Shown: positions 42,804-54,210 of the stretch, in pieces
Layout: the number at the start of each line of letters is the position of its first letter
How positions within the stretch are numbered: the first letter of the stretch is position 1
Assembly (NCBI RefSeq): GCF_029227915.1
Contig: NC_079886.1
Span: 15,600,501 to 15,664,500, forward strand
DNA from: Hydractinia symbiolongicarpus
Taxonomy: Eukaryota > Cnidaria > Hydrozoa > Anthoathecata > Hydractiniidae
DNA: 64,000 bases
Direction of reading: 5' to 3'
Made by a program: the position numbers and the translations under genes
Notes under the pieces: generated by a model
The model's database searches: none
Seen by the model: only the letters and a program-made list of their open reading frames with translations
Told to the model about the DNA's origin: nothing

Positions 42804-43332
42804 TCTATATAATAATACGCCAGTTCTGTCTGTGACTTTTTGCAAAGTGGATTATATTTTTTACAATTTTCTTTAACAAATTCTATAAAACATCGCCTAT
42901 AAAATTGTTCTGTAATGTACCAAACTTTAACGTTTAAATAGTATTGACGTCAAAGGAAAGTTAATTAAGATTAGTGAAGCCATTACAGTGCACCTAAAAC
43001 TTTGAGGCCAAATAACTTGGAAACGAGGTGGTGACGTCAATGATTTTTCACCGCGTGGGTAACTAGGGACCAACTAGGACCAATTTGGGTAATTTTCCCA
43101 AACCTGGGTCCCCGAATCCGTTTCGGAATGGACGGGTTGATGACGTCATCGAAAAACCTTCAAATCCTAATATCTCTGCAACCGTTTGTCAAAAATACGC
43201 GATCCTATACATTTTCTTGATAAGTGTTTCAAGACCTATACAATGAAGGCAGCAGGTATACAAATTTCTAAAAAAAAAATTTGGGGGGTTTGACTGGCCA
43301 TTGCTGACATCAGCAAAATGTTAAAACCCTTA
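42804..43332 (+). mobile_element. Helitron unit 2 (5' module B), 3'-truncated
   Basis: Starts TCTATATAATAATACG. It lacks the 3' hairpin and CTAG because unit 3 begins at 43333 in mid-sequence, after an A. Confidence 0.75.
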
Positions 43333-44554
43333 TCTATATAATAATACGCCAGTTCCGTGTGTCTGTAACAGGCAAAGTGGATATGTTCATTTTCCTTTAA
43401 TCTTACCGAAATTTTCTTTGAAGTAACCGAAAAATGCATGTCTAATATGCTAAATTTTCTGACGGTACGGCGCGACGTCAATAACACCACTTTAACGTCA
43501 ATATCCTATATTAAATTAATGAAGCCGTTACAGTGCACTTAAAACTTTTAGGGCAAATAACTTGGAAACGAGGTGGTGACGTCAATGATTTTTCACTGCG
43601 TGGGTAACTAGGGACCACCTGGGACCAATTTGGGTAAGTTTCCCAAACCTGGATCCCCGAATCCGTTTCGGAATGGACGGGTTGATGACGTCATCACAAA
43701 ACCTTCAAATCCCAATATTTCTGCAACCGTTTGTCAAAAGTGCACGTTCCTATACATTTTCTTGATCAGCATTTCAAGATCTATATGATGAATGCAACGG
43801 GTGCACGAATTTGTGAAGAAATTTTTTTTGGAACTTTTGATAGGGACTTTGCTGACGTCAGCAAAATTTTAAAGCCCTTAAATCTCCTTAGGCGTTTGTC
43901 AAAAACATAGGATACTATACATTTTCTTGATCAGCGTTTCAAGATCTATACGATGAATACAACGGGTGTACGAATTTGTGAAGAAATTTTTTTTGGAACT
44001 TTTGATAGGGACTTTGCTGACGTCAGCAAAATTTTAAAGCCCTTAAATCTCCTTAGACGTTTGTCAAAAACATAGGATACTATACATTTTCTTGATCAGC
44101 ATTTCAAGATCTATACGATGAATACAACGGGTGTACGAATTTGTGAAGAAATTTTTTTTGGAACTTTTGATAGGGACTTTGCTGACGTCAGCAAAATTTT
44201 AAAGCCCTTAAATCTCCTTAGACGTTTGTCAAAAACATAGGATACTATACATTTTCTTTATCAGCGTTTCAAGATCTATACGATGAAGGCAACAGGTATA
44301 AAAATTTCTAAAAAGAAGTTTTGGGGGTTTGACTGGCCATTGCTGACGTCAGCAAAATTTTAAAACCGTTATATCTCATTAACCGCTCATCAAAAGCAGA
44401 TGATCATATACATTTTCTTGATCAGCAGTTTAAGCTCTACACAATAGAGGCAACGTGGAAACACAGTTCTACTTTTTTTTTGTAGATGGGTTGCTGACGT
44501 CATCAAAATTTTTATTCTGCGTCAGTGGATTTTTCCACGGGCTTTATCGACTAG
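43333..44554 (+). mobile_element. Helitron unit 3 (5' module A), internally expanded
   Basis: Starts TCTATATAATAATACG, ends CTAG at 44551-44554. Longest unit because of a 165-bp internal tandem repeat. Confidence 0.8.
43750..44340 (+). repeat. 165-bp tandem repeat inside Helitron unit 3
   Basis: Exact TGCTGACGTCAGCA occurs at 43850, 44015 and 44180, spaced 165 bp, and at 44341. The intervening blocks (CTTGATCAGC...CAAGATCTATACGATGAA...) are nearly identical, consistent with recent unequal exchange or slippage. Confidence 0.8.
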
Positions 44555-45279
44555 TCTTATATAATAATACGCTAAGTGTGTCTGTGACAGGCAAAGTGGA
44601 TGTGTTCATTTTCCTTTCATGTTGCCGAAAAATGCATGTCTAATATGCTAAAAGTTCTGACATTACGGCGCGACGTCAATAACACTACTTTAACGTCAAT
44701 ATCCTATATTAAATTAATGAAACCATTACAGTACACTTAAAATTTCGAGGCCAAATAACTTGGAAACGAGTTGGTGACGTCAATGATTTTTCACCGCGTG
44801 GGTAACTAGGGACCACCTAGGACTAATTTGGGTGATTTTTCCAAACCTATGTCCCAGAATTCGTTTCGGAATGCACGGGTTGATGACGTCATCAAACAAC
44901 CTCCAAACCCTAATATCTCTGCAACCGTTTGTCAAAAGTACATGATCCTATACATTTTCCTGATCAGGGTTTCAAGATCTATACGATGAAGGCAACAGGT
45001 ATACTAATTTCTAAAAAAAAAATTTGAGGGGTGTAAACGGGTCAGTGCTGACGTCAGCAAATTTTTTAAACGTTTATATCTTATTAATCATTTATCAAAA
45101 GCACGTGATTACATACATTTTCTTGATCAGCGCTTTAAACTCCGTACAATAGAGGAAACGTAAAAACAAGGTTCTAATTTTTTTGCAGATGGGTTGCTGA
45201 CGTCATCACAATTCATATGACGCTTATTTTTCAATTTTATCCTGCCTCAGTGGATTTTTCCACGGGCTTTATCGACTAG
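44555..45279 (+). mobile_element. Helitron unit 4 (5' module A)
   Basis: Starts TCTTATATAATAATACG directly after CTAG, ends CTAG at 45276-45279. Confidence 0.8.
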
Positions 45280-45978
45280 TGTCTCATTAACTGCTTATCA
45301 AAAAGACTATAAAACAAACTCTATAAATATGTTCTGTAAATTACCAAACTTTGACGTTGAAGCAATATTGACGTCAAAGGAAAGTTATATTAAGATTAGT
45401 GAAGCCATTGCATTGCACTTTTATATTTAAGGCTAAATAACTTGGAAACGCGTGTAAATAACTGACGTCATCTCCTGCGTAGGTAACTAGGGACCACCTG
45501 GGACCAATTTGGGTAAGTTTTCCAAACCTGGGTCCCTGAATCCGTTTCGGGAATAGACGGGTTGATGACGTCACCAAGAACCTTCAAACCCTAATATCTC
45601 TGCAACCGTTTGTCAAAAATACGCGATCCTATACATTTTCTTGATCAGCGTTTCAAGACCTATACAATGGAAGGCAGCAGGTATACAAATTTCTAAAAAA
45701 GATTTTTTGGGGTTTGACTGGCCATTGCTGACGTCAGCAAAATTTTAAAACCCTTATAACATTAACCCTTATATCATTAACCGCCTATCAAAAAGACATG
45801 ATCGTATACATTTTCTTGGTCAACGTTTTAACCTCTGCACAGTACAGGCAACGAATCAACTAAATTTCGCCAAAAATTTTTGTAATTGTACTACTGACGT
45901 CAGCAAAAAATCTAAAACAACCTATTTTTCCATTGTCCTTCTGCCTAAGTGGATTTTTCCACGGGCCTTATCGACAAG
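45280..45978 (+). mobile_element. Helitron unit 5 (5' module B, altered 5' end)
   Basis: After CTAG it begins TGTCTCATTAACTGC, without the AATAATACG signature, then joins module B (AAATTACCAAACTTTGACG). Ends CAAG, a decayed CTAG. Confidence 0.7.
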
Positions 45979-46698
45979 TCTCTTATAATAATACAGAGAC
46001 TGTGTCTGTTTGTAACAGGCAAAGTGGATGTGTTCATTTTCCTTTGAGGTTGCCGAAAAATATGTCTAATATGTTAAATTTTCTGACGTTACGGCGCGAC
46101 GTCAATAACACTACTTTAACGTCAATATCCTATTTTAAATTATGAAGCCATTACGGTGCATATAAAACTTTGAGGACAAATAACTTGGAGACGAGGTAGT
46201 GACGTCAATGATTTTTTACTGCGTGGGTAACTAGGTTCACTTAGAACCAATTTGGGTAAGTTTTTCAAACCTGGGTCACAGAATCCGTTTCGGAATGAAC
46301 GAGTTGCTGACGTTATAAAAAACCTTCAAACCTTAATATCTCTGCAACCGTTTGTCAAAAGTACATGATCCTATACATTTTCTTGATTAGCATTTCGAGA
46401 TCTATACGATGACGATGAAGGCCACAGGTATACAAATTTCCTAAAAAAATTATCTATGTTTTGGCGGGTCTTTGCTGACGTCAGCAAATTTTCTAAACTC
46501 TTATATCTCATCAACCGTTCGTCGAAACTATATCATCCTATACATTATTTTAATGAGCGTTTCAAGCTCTACACATTGGAAGCAACGTGTAAACAAATTT
46601 AAAAAAAAAATTGTATATGCAATGGTGACGTCAGCAAAACACCTGAAACAATCTATTTTTCTGTCTTAGTGGATTTTTCCACCGGCCTTATCGACTAA
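45979..46698 (+). mobile_element. Helitron unit 6 (5' module A)
   Basis: Starts TCTCTTATAATAATAC, ends CTAA. One exact TGCTGACGTCAGCA at 46473. Confidence 0.75.
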
Positions 46699-47277
46699 TC
46701 TCTTATAATAATACGGAGCTTCTGTCTGTGACTTTTGCAAAGTGGATAAAATTTCTTTGATAAAGTCTATAAAACATCGTCTATAAATTTGTTCTGTAAA
46801 TTACCAAACTTTCACGTTAAAGCAATATTGACGTCAAAGGAAAGTATATTAAGATTAGTGAAGTCATTGCATTGCACTTTTAAATTTAAGGCTAAATAAC
46901 TTGGAAACGGGTGGAAATAACTGACGTCATCTCCTGCGTGGGTAACTAGGGACTACCTGGGACCAATTTGGGTAAGTTTCCCAAACCTGGGTCCCCGAAT
47001 CCGTTTCGGAATGGACGGGTTGATGATGTCATCAAAAAACCTTTAAACCTTTATATCTCTGCAACTGTTTGTCAAAAGTACATAATCCTATGCATTATTT
47101 TCATCAGCGTTTCAAGATCTATACGATGAAGGCAACAGGTATACACATTTCTGAAAAAAAAAATTTGTGTTCTGAGATGTCTCTACTGACGTCAGCAAAA
47201 TTTAAATGACGGTTGTTTTTCTCTATTATCCTGCCTAAGTGGATTTTTCCACGGGCTTTATCGACTATCTATACAAT
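46699..47277 (+). mobile_element. Helitron unit 7 (5' module B)
   Basis: Starts TCTCTTATAATAATACG, ends GACTA directly before the next TCTATACAATAATACG. Confidence 0.75.
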
Positions 47278-47999
47278 AATACGCCAGTTCCGTCTGTCTG
47301 TCTGTGACTTTTGCAAAGTGGATTATATTCTTTACAACTTTTTTCGATAAAGTCTCTCAGACATCGCCCATAAAATGGTTCTGTAATTTACCAAACTTTA
47401 ACGTTAAAATACGTCAAAGGAAAGTATGTTAAATTAATGAAGCCATTACAGTGAAGTTTAAATAAATTTTGAGGCCAAATAGCTTGGAAACGAGGTGGTG
47501 ACGTCAATGATTTTTCACCGCGTGGGTAACTACAGACCACCTGGGACCAATTTGGGTAAGTTTTCAAAACCTGGGTCTCCAAATCCGTTTCAGAATGGAC
47601 GGGTTTATGACGTCATCAAAAAACCTTTAAACCACAATATTTTCGTAACCGTTTGTCAAAAGTACAAGAAAATGTATAGGATATACATTTCCTTGATCAG
47701 CGTTTCAAGATCTATGCGATGAAGCAAAGCGTATACAAATTTCTAAAAAAACAATTTTATGTTTCGCCGAGCCATTGCTGACGTCAGCAAAATTTTTAAA
47801 CTCCTTTATCTCCTTAGGCATTCGTCGGAAACATATGATGCTATACATTATTTTGATTAGCGTTCTACACGTTCCATGCAACGGATAAACTAAATTTCGC
47901 CAAATCTCTCTTTGTATATGCAATGCTGACGTCAGCAAAACAGCTTAAACAATTTATTTTCTGCCTGAGTGGATTTTTTAACGGACCTTCATCGACTAG
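47278..47999 (+). mobile_element. Helitron unit 8 (5' module B)
   Basis: Starts TCTATACAATAATACG. The 3' hairpin is decayed (GTGGATTTTTTAACGG) but the CTAG end at 47996-47999 is followed by host T. Two exact TGCTGACGTCAGCA (47776, 47924). Confidence 0.75.
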
Positions 48000-49621
48000 T
48001 ATGCAAATAAAAAAAATCCCACTAATTTGGGCGAGTTGGAAAAGATTTAATTTTTCGATAAAATCATTTAAAAACTAAACCGCACCATATCGGGGTCGAA
48101 GTTGATGTTTTACATAGGCCTGGTGTTATAATTGCTGATGAGAGAATGTGAAATATTTCGCGAGAACAAACACTTTCAAATATAGGCGTTCTAGAACGAC
48201 CTTTTGCGTAGGCTTCCAAAATTCCCCTTACGCGCGCGAAAGTTGTGCTTTAAAACAGCGGAACATCATGGCGTCAACAGACTATTTCTAGGAAACGATT
48301 TATGAAGTGGAAATGTCACTGATGATATGCCAGATGACGGATTTGATGGTTTAAACACTTCAAAAAAAAAGTGTGGCAGCTACAGATAAACTTGAAGTCA
48401 ATAAAAATTATCCTAAAAAATAAAGCGAATGTTTAAACGGAAAGTTGGGTTGGATGGCTGGGCGGTAGTTATCACAGGGTCACCTGGACAGTTAATGGCA
48501 GCTGCTAAAAAAACTACCTGAATAAATTTTCGCAAGAATTAAATTTCGCTAATTTTTGGGCTTTTCGCGAAATGCTTAATTGTCACTATCGCCATTCGCA
48601 AAAATTTGTTCTCGCGAATTGTAATCATTTCCGCCGTTCGCCAATTTTATTTTTCAAAACTTCGTTTTTAGCAAATTTGGGAAAAATAAGTCATTGTGTT
48701 TGCGTAAAATCACCAATTTTTGATCACGCCTTCGCTATGTTTATATATTGTGATAACAAAACAATTTTGCAAATGAAAATTTTTACTGCATGTGTAGGAA
48801 AATACACTAATCAAGAAAAATGACATTGGAAGTTACATTGTGTCTGGTTGGAAGGTTGATTGTAGAGTGATGGACAAAATTTATTGAAACTATCCATTCG
48901 CGAAATTAAAAAATTGACCAAAGTAAAAAAGGAACAAAGCGTTTAATTGCTATAAGAGAATTAGAAAAGATTGATGCTTTTATAGATGCAAAGTCACCAT
49001 AGCTGTTGGGGGCCAAACACAGGTTGTCATCGCTTCCATCTGATTTCGTTTTTACTATATGTTTTATAACTGAATAATCATTGTGACTTCTTAATTTACA
49101 AAGGCACACTGTTTGAGAGTCATCAAACTAAATCAGCTTAAACTGTCGTAAAAAATCCGACATTGATTAAAAAGTTACGCGTTTGAAGTGTGATTATTTT
49201 TTGAAAAGTATAATAAATGTTTCATTCATTCAACTTCAGAAAGTAGAGATAAAAACTTTCATGAGCCCTGGGGCTATTTCTCGGGTCTGCTTGTCAGGAT
49301 ATCATAGAATTAGAAGAGTCCTGTGGGTGAGGGTGGAGCATGCTCTTACTGTGAAATGCTATGGTCACACATACGTTAGACATTTATGAAACTTTTCCCT
49401 AACACAAACACGCAGCTCTGACCTTTTATGTAACTCTCAACAAATTTGCTCTCTATCTTAAAAATTTCTCCGAATTTTTTTTAAAAAAACTCTCTAAGCT
49501 GAAAAAAACTGTTATAAATAATCAGCATTGCGTCTATTTTTCTGTCAATTGGAAATTATACTCAGCGATTGATTCGCAAACGTTTTTATAAGAGCTTAAT
49601 ATAATAACGAGGAGTGTTACA
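48000..49621. other. Non-coding gap
   Basis: AT-rich with scattered TTCGCGAA-like words between 48.5 and 48.9 kb, perhaps an old MITE. No gene supported. Confidence 0.35.
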
Positions 49622-49744
49622 CCCATAAATGTCGCAATCAACCATAAATGTCGCAATCAACCATAAATGTCGCAAACTTAACCATAAATGTCGCTACCAT
49701 AAATATCGCACAAAAATTGATGATTAACCATAAATGTCGCAATC
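49622..49744 (+). repeat. Degenerate ~19-bp minisatellite
   Basis: About six copies of CCATAAATGTCGCAATCAA; the first three are near-perfect and the last three are spaced irregularly. Confidence 0.7.
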
Positions 49745-49792
49745 TATTAACACCTAAAACAACTTTTGAGTGGAAATTCATGGTCAATAGAA

Positions 49793-51135
49793 GGTATTAC
49801 CGTATTTTCCGGTATATAACCCGTACATCGTATAAGCCGCAGCACAGCTTTTTTAAGGAGTTATAAACTAGATGCAACCGGATAGCCCGCACCTTCGTAT
49901 AACCCGCATAAAATTCCAATCCATGTGTTTTACCTACCCGCACCTTTGCATAACCCCCATCGTGTTCAGAAAAAAATTTAGCGTACTTTTACTTACCCTA
50001 ATCTTTAAACGTGTGCGTGTGTTCTGTTTATTTTTCATGCTGGAGACAATTGGGGGACGTTTAAACTCGTGAACCCCAAACACGAGAACCGAGTGTCTGA
50101 ACTAGCAACTCTCTCAGTCTTAACTTCCTTGTCTCCGATTGCCGAAATAATAATGAATTAAAATTAATTTGACAAGTCGATCTTCTGCTAATGCCGACAA
50201 AACTAAATCAGACAACGCTGTTTTCTTTTTATTTGTAGACATTAGTTTCAGCCAATAAGAACTTTTGTTCCTGCGATTAAACAAACAAACAAACAAACAA
50301 AACCATTCTATCAGGTTATAAACCTAAAGTAAAATCTCTGTTTTTTATGTATAGTTAAGTTTTTTTGGCATAAAAATAAACAACATAATAATTATCACGG
50401 ATTGCCTGTAACAGCGATGTATGGAACGTTCTTTTCTAATGTTTATAGAATTTTGTTATCTTTTTATATCTCAGCAATCACAGTGTGCATAATAAAATGA
50501 ATGGTGGCAATGGGGAGGAGATAGTTGCGTGTGTCTTATTAATTGTATTTTATATTTATTTTTGATATTTTCAGTGGCCACCTGTTGCTCGAAGGTAGAT
50601 AAAAAAAGAAAATTATTATCTATACTTTAATTTTAACATTTTTCAATATTTTAACAGGAAATAAAAATTAAGTCCTGAGCACTAGGTTGTGAAATACATG
50701 TCAATTAAACCTAAAAATGATACCTGCTATATTGCTCTATTACCAGAAGCAAATCATTTCAATGTGCTCAATGTGATTGCAAAGATATAAATAGATTAGA
50801 ATTACATTACACAAAAGAAAAATGATCTCCAGAATTGTGTTTCGAGAGAGCTCGTAATATTAGCACTGGCAAGCAATAGAAAGTTAAAGAAATTTTACTG
50901 TGTGAAAAAAATTAAATCACGTAGTTGAAGTAAGATATAGGATCGCGCATGCAGTTACATTAATGAACGCATTTTATCCCGTTGGTAGTATTTTCTTGGT
51001 TTGTAGTACTTTCACAATAAATGACAGAAAATATAAAACTTATAACATAACCCGCACCACATTATAACCCGCACCAACGGTGGAAGTCGTAAAAATCAAC
51101 TTATAACCAACCCGCGACATATAAGACATAAGATT
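49793..51135. mobile_element. Putative element with TATAACCCGCACC subrepeats at both ends
   Basis: The left part (49793-49960) has repeated GTATAACCCGCA and GCCCGCACCTT words after TTACCGTATTTTCCGG. The right part (51040-51135) has TATAACCCGCACC twice and AACCCGCGACATATAAG. The repeats are in the same orientation at both ends, so this is not a simple TIR element. The interior is non-coding and AT-rich. Boundaries approximate. Confidence 0.45.
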
Positions 51136-51726
51136 CGAAGCAAATTACCTAGATCAAAAAAATTCATTCTTGAACTGGACCGTGGGTAGATCCTTTTTTT
51201 TTCATTGCAACATTGATCTCTGCTTACAAAAACAACACAATTTTTAAAATGGACAGTATGTCAACCATAGTCACAGTTTTGTTTTTGTGGTTTTATTTTC
51301 TCAGTCTCTGGGGATTACTTTATAAATATATTGTGGGACTTTATCCTACGCCTTTAAAAGCACATGTTTTAAAATATTTTAAGAATTTTATTTGTCAAGA
51401 GTAACTGCTCGTATGCCTGCCCGTATGTAGCAATATTTAATACATTGTATTATTGGTTTAATCCAATCATCATTCACGTTCAAACGTGTTTTTTATATTC
51501 AATACAATGATATTTTAGCGTTCTAACAATTTTATTTGTTCAATGTAATAATTTTTTTGATGAAAAAGTTGTTGTTTGGGCAGTACAAACAAATATTCTG
51601 TTGCTTTCTTCATACCTGAATATATTTGCTCTACTGCAATGTATCGAGCACTGTGACTTAAGAAAAGAAGACTTCGAAAAATAATATATACATATACATA
51701 TATATAGGGTAGTAAACGAGTAGTTC

Positions 51727-51770
51727 GCTGTCATCCTATATATATATATATATATATATAGGATGACAGC
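51727..51770. repeat. 44-bp perfect palindrome
   Basis: GCTGTCATCC, a (TA)n core and GGATGACAGC, self-complementary throughout. Lies about 55 bp upstream of a transposase-like frame. Confidence 0.75.
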
Positions 51771-51826
51771 AATGTCATGTTTAGCAGTTGATACTTCTCT
51801 TGCATGGTGTTAGAATCAGTATAGAA

Positions 51827-52660
51827 ATGAATACAGACGACTGGAAAGATATGAAGAGTCTTATTGAAAGCGTTATTGACATTTATCACGCGATAAATTG
51901 CTATAACTATTCGACCACGGTAGAAGATTGTGCAAACCCCTCCAACTTAGCTGCAGGAACCATACCTTCTTTCACTCCAGGAAGACCCAAATTTAACATT
52001 CCTAAAGAGATCTTAGAGGAACTTAGAAGGATTGGTTTTACATGGGTGAATATCAGTAAAATACTTCAAGTTTCACGTTGGACGATCTCTCGTCGCGTTC
52101 AACTGTATGATCTACAGTATATGACCAACTATACAGAGATAACAGATCATAAGTTGGATGAATTAATCAATGATTATATATAGGATAACAACGGGTGGGC
52201 CAATTATTTCTGGTTATTTAAGGTCTATAGGCTATCGCATCCAGCGCAGAAAAGTACGAGCAAGTCTCAATCAAGTTGATTTGAAAAACACCGTGCTACG
52301 TTGGGGTGCTCTAGTGTCACGTCGATCGTATTTTGTACCTTCGGCAAATTCGTTATAGCATATAGACGGTCACCATTCCCTAATTAGATGGAAGTTTGTT
52401 ATACATGGTGGAATTGATGGGAAATCTAGAAAAATTATGTTTTTAAAATGTAGCACAAATAACAAGGCAGAAACTGTTTTAAGCGTATTTTTACATGCCG
52501 CAGAAAATAAGTCAAAAATACATTAGTTTATGACGCAATAGTTAAAAAAAGAGGAGAAGACAGAGGAAGCTTTATCGCCAGAAAATCAACTCACAATCAG
52601 AGGATCGAAAGATTGTGGCGAGATGTTTTTAGATGAGTGGCAGTTTTCTTTTATTTTACG
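51827..52660 (+). pseudogene. DDE transposase/integrase-like gene, degenerate
   Basis: ATG at 51827 (MNTDDWKDMKSLIESVI). Residues ~60-105 (PGRPKFNIPKEILEELRRIG, FTWVNISKILQVSRWTISRR) form a helix-turn-helix DNA-binding domain. The frame stops at 52181 but continues one frame over: SGYLRSIGYRIQRRKVRASL, VLRWGALVSRRSYFVPSANS, then [20 protein letters not shown] with the first catalytic aspartate and [20 protein letters not shown]. Later blocks decay (REST of the core around 52600, [11 protein letters not shown]). This architecture, HTH plus rve-type DDE core, is that of a family of integrase-like genes common in fish and cnidarian genomes. At least two frameshifts and a stop inactivate it. Confidence 0.6.
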
Positions 52661-52732
52661 GCATGGAACAAACAAGTCTACTTGATATAGAAGACCCCTT
52701 ACATTTCTTCAATTAATTGTAAGGATTAGTTA

Positions 52733-53419
52733 AGGCGGGGGCAAACCAGTCCAACATTTCAGCCAACATGCAATTTCTGTGATGTTGGATGAAATGTTGA
52801 GTTTGAGTCACTTCAAAATTTTGAAATTTTCAAAAAAGAAGAAAAAAATCGTGTTGGACGATGTTGGATGAAGTTTGATCACCGTCAAACATCTCATCCA
52901 ACATTTTCGGCAAGATCAAAGGAATTCTCTATCTGAGTTGCGTGAATTTTCGTGTTAGATTGGTTTGGTGGTACTTTTCATCCAACATATAAAAATCCCG
53001 CGAATTTCGAACGTTGATATCAGATGGGATATTTCATTAAGGAGGAAATCGAAACCCCCACATCCATCCGAAACATTTCCCTAAATCCGAATCTGTCTTC
53101 GATCTTCAATTCTTTAATGATATTACTAAAATATCCATTTTGTTCCCTCCTCTTTTTCCACTCTCTTGTTTTTCCGCGGGTTAGTTTTTCATTGTCTGAA
53201 TCGACGAGTTTGTTCAGCAACATAAGCAGCACTGAAGAATTCCTTCCGTCCATATTTTGTTTTTCAGGAATGAATGAACTCTTTATCGTTCGAATGTTTT
53301 TAAAAGCAGACCCACAAACTTAAAAATTGCTTCATCCAACATGCATTTTTTTATCCAACATTTCATCCAACATGGGAAAAAAATGTTGGATGAAATGTTG
53401 GACTGGTTTGCCCCCGCCT
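52733..53419. mobile_element. PIF/Harbinger deletion-derivative element
   Basis: Perfect terminal inverted repeats of at least 27 bp beginning AGGCGGGGGCAAACCAGTCC, flanked by TTA on each side (52730-52732, 53420-53422). A 3-bp TTA duplication is the Harbinger signature. Subterminal ATGTTGGATGAAATGTTG repeats occur on both sides. Carries a transposase N-terminal fragment (separate entry). Confidence 0.85.
53020..53253 (-). pseudogene. Harbinger transposase, N-terminal fragment
   Basis: 77 codons from ATG: MDGRNSSVLLMLLNKLVDSD, REWKKRREQNGYFSNIIKEL, EDRFGFREMFRMDVGVSIS, then a stop soon after. The R-x-W-x-x-R-x-x-x-G-x-[YF]-x-x-[IL]-x-x-E-L and F-R-M-D-V strings are the usual start of Harbinger (HARBI1-type) transposases. 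The DDE domain is deleted, so the element depends on an autonomous relative. Confidence 0.65.
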
Positions 53420-53766
53420 TTAGAAACAAGTTTCTTATTACAGAAATAGACATAGAATGTAGTAGTAAAAGTTTCTTAGTTTTTGAAGATTCCACATGTA
53501 GGTTTCTTATAAACATGTTTCTTATTTTAAAAAAAGCGTATTATGGAAACTTTAAGTGCAGCATTTTATACAGGGAATCTTCGGAAATGGGAATTGACAC
53601 TTATTACAAGAAAGAGTCGATTATTTTAAGTCGGTTAATATCTAATGAAACAAAGCAAATAAAATCCTATAAAATGTTACAAATTGTTTTGTCTTTTAGA
53701 TCCTTAACTTTATATAATCCCGAGTACGTATTTGCAAAAGATAATTCGTATACGTTAAATAGTTGA

Positions 53767-54210
53767 GCATCATCTGGTAGTTGTACTTATAACAGCACAA
53801 ACACAACTATTATAGGTAGGAAATAATATAACTGAGTGTTATAACAATTAACTCATCTTTCCAAATTGTTACAACAACAAAGCTAAAACAAAATACAAAA
53901 GTTCAACTAAAAGGACATAACACACTAGATAAATAAATAAATAAATATGAGAAGAAAAAATAAGTACAAGAAAAAACATAAAGTTAAATGACATAGAAAT
54001 ATAAAATAAAACCTATCAATTTGCTATTCACATATTTGCTACAAGTAGCTCACCACATGCACACACACTGCAACAACTGAACAACTAAACAACTATATAA
54101 AACAGAAGTCCCTAATGGACAATTAAACAAAGAATTATAAAGCAACACAATAGAACAACACACTGTGACATAACACTACATAGAAACTAATGCCCACATG
54201 GACACTGTGT
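53767..54210. other. Non-coding A/C-rich stretch
   Basis: Repeated ACAAC, ATAAATAAATAAATA (53930-53947) and short ACAC runs. No gene seen. Confidence 0.35.

Larger units (their letters stand above)
42562..47937. promoter_or_regulatory. Cluster of CRE-type Maf recognition palindromes
   Basis: Exact TGCTGACGTCAGCA at 42562, 43850, 44015, 44180, 44341, 45046, 45726, 46473, 47776 and 47924. Near matches lie at 43302, ~45893 and ~47184. By hand I count about 31 TGACGTCA cores in the array. The 14-mer equals the published CRE-type MARE bound by Maf/bZIP dimers; TGACGTCA is the CREB/ATF site. Binding here is untested. Confidence 0.6.
42034..47999 (+). mobile_element. Head-to-tail array of eight non-autonomous Helitrons
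   Basis: Units begin TCTATATAATAATACG (variants) and end with the hairpin GTGGATTTTTCCAC, then GGGCTTTATCGA and CTAG. 5' TC, a 3' hairpin and a CTRR end are Helitron hallmarks. The array sits between A (42033) and T (48000), the Helitron A/T target. In two junctions CTAG is followed directly by the next TC; three more show the same join with decay in the last bases (CAAG, CTAA, CTA). No Rep/helicase ORF is present. Recurrent open frames inside are by-products of the repeats. Confidence 0.85.

Noticed and set aside
42335-42835. 166-codon open frame within Helitron unit 1
   Set aside because: The frame lies in a non-coding Helitron, spans the unit 1/unit 2 border, and its counterparts in other units are broken by shifts; no domain.
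51213-51404. 63-codon frame with a hydrophobic segment
   Set aside because: AT-rich DNA readily gives such frames; no homology, promoter or splice context recognised.
53341-53766. 141-codon plus-strand frame
   Set aside because: It starts inside the Harbinger terminal repeat and has no recognised domain; kept out for lack of support, though the part after 53423 could be tested.
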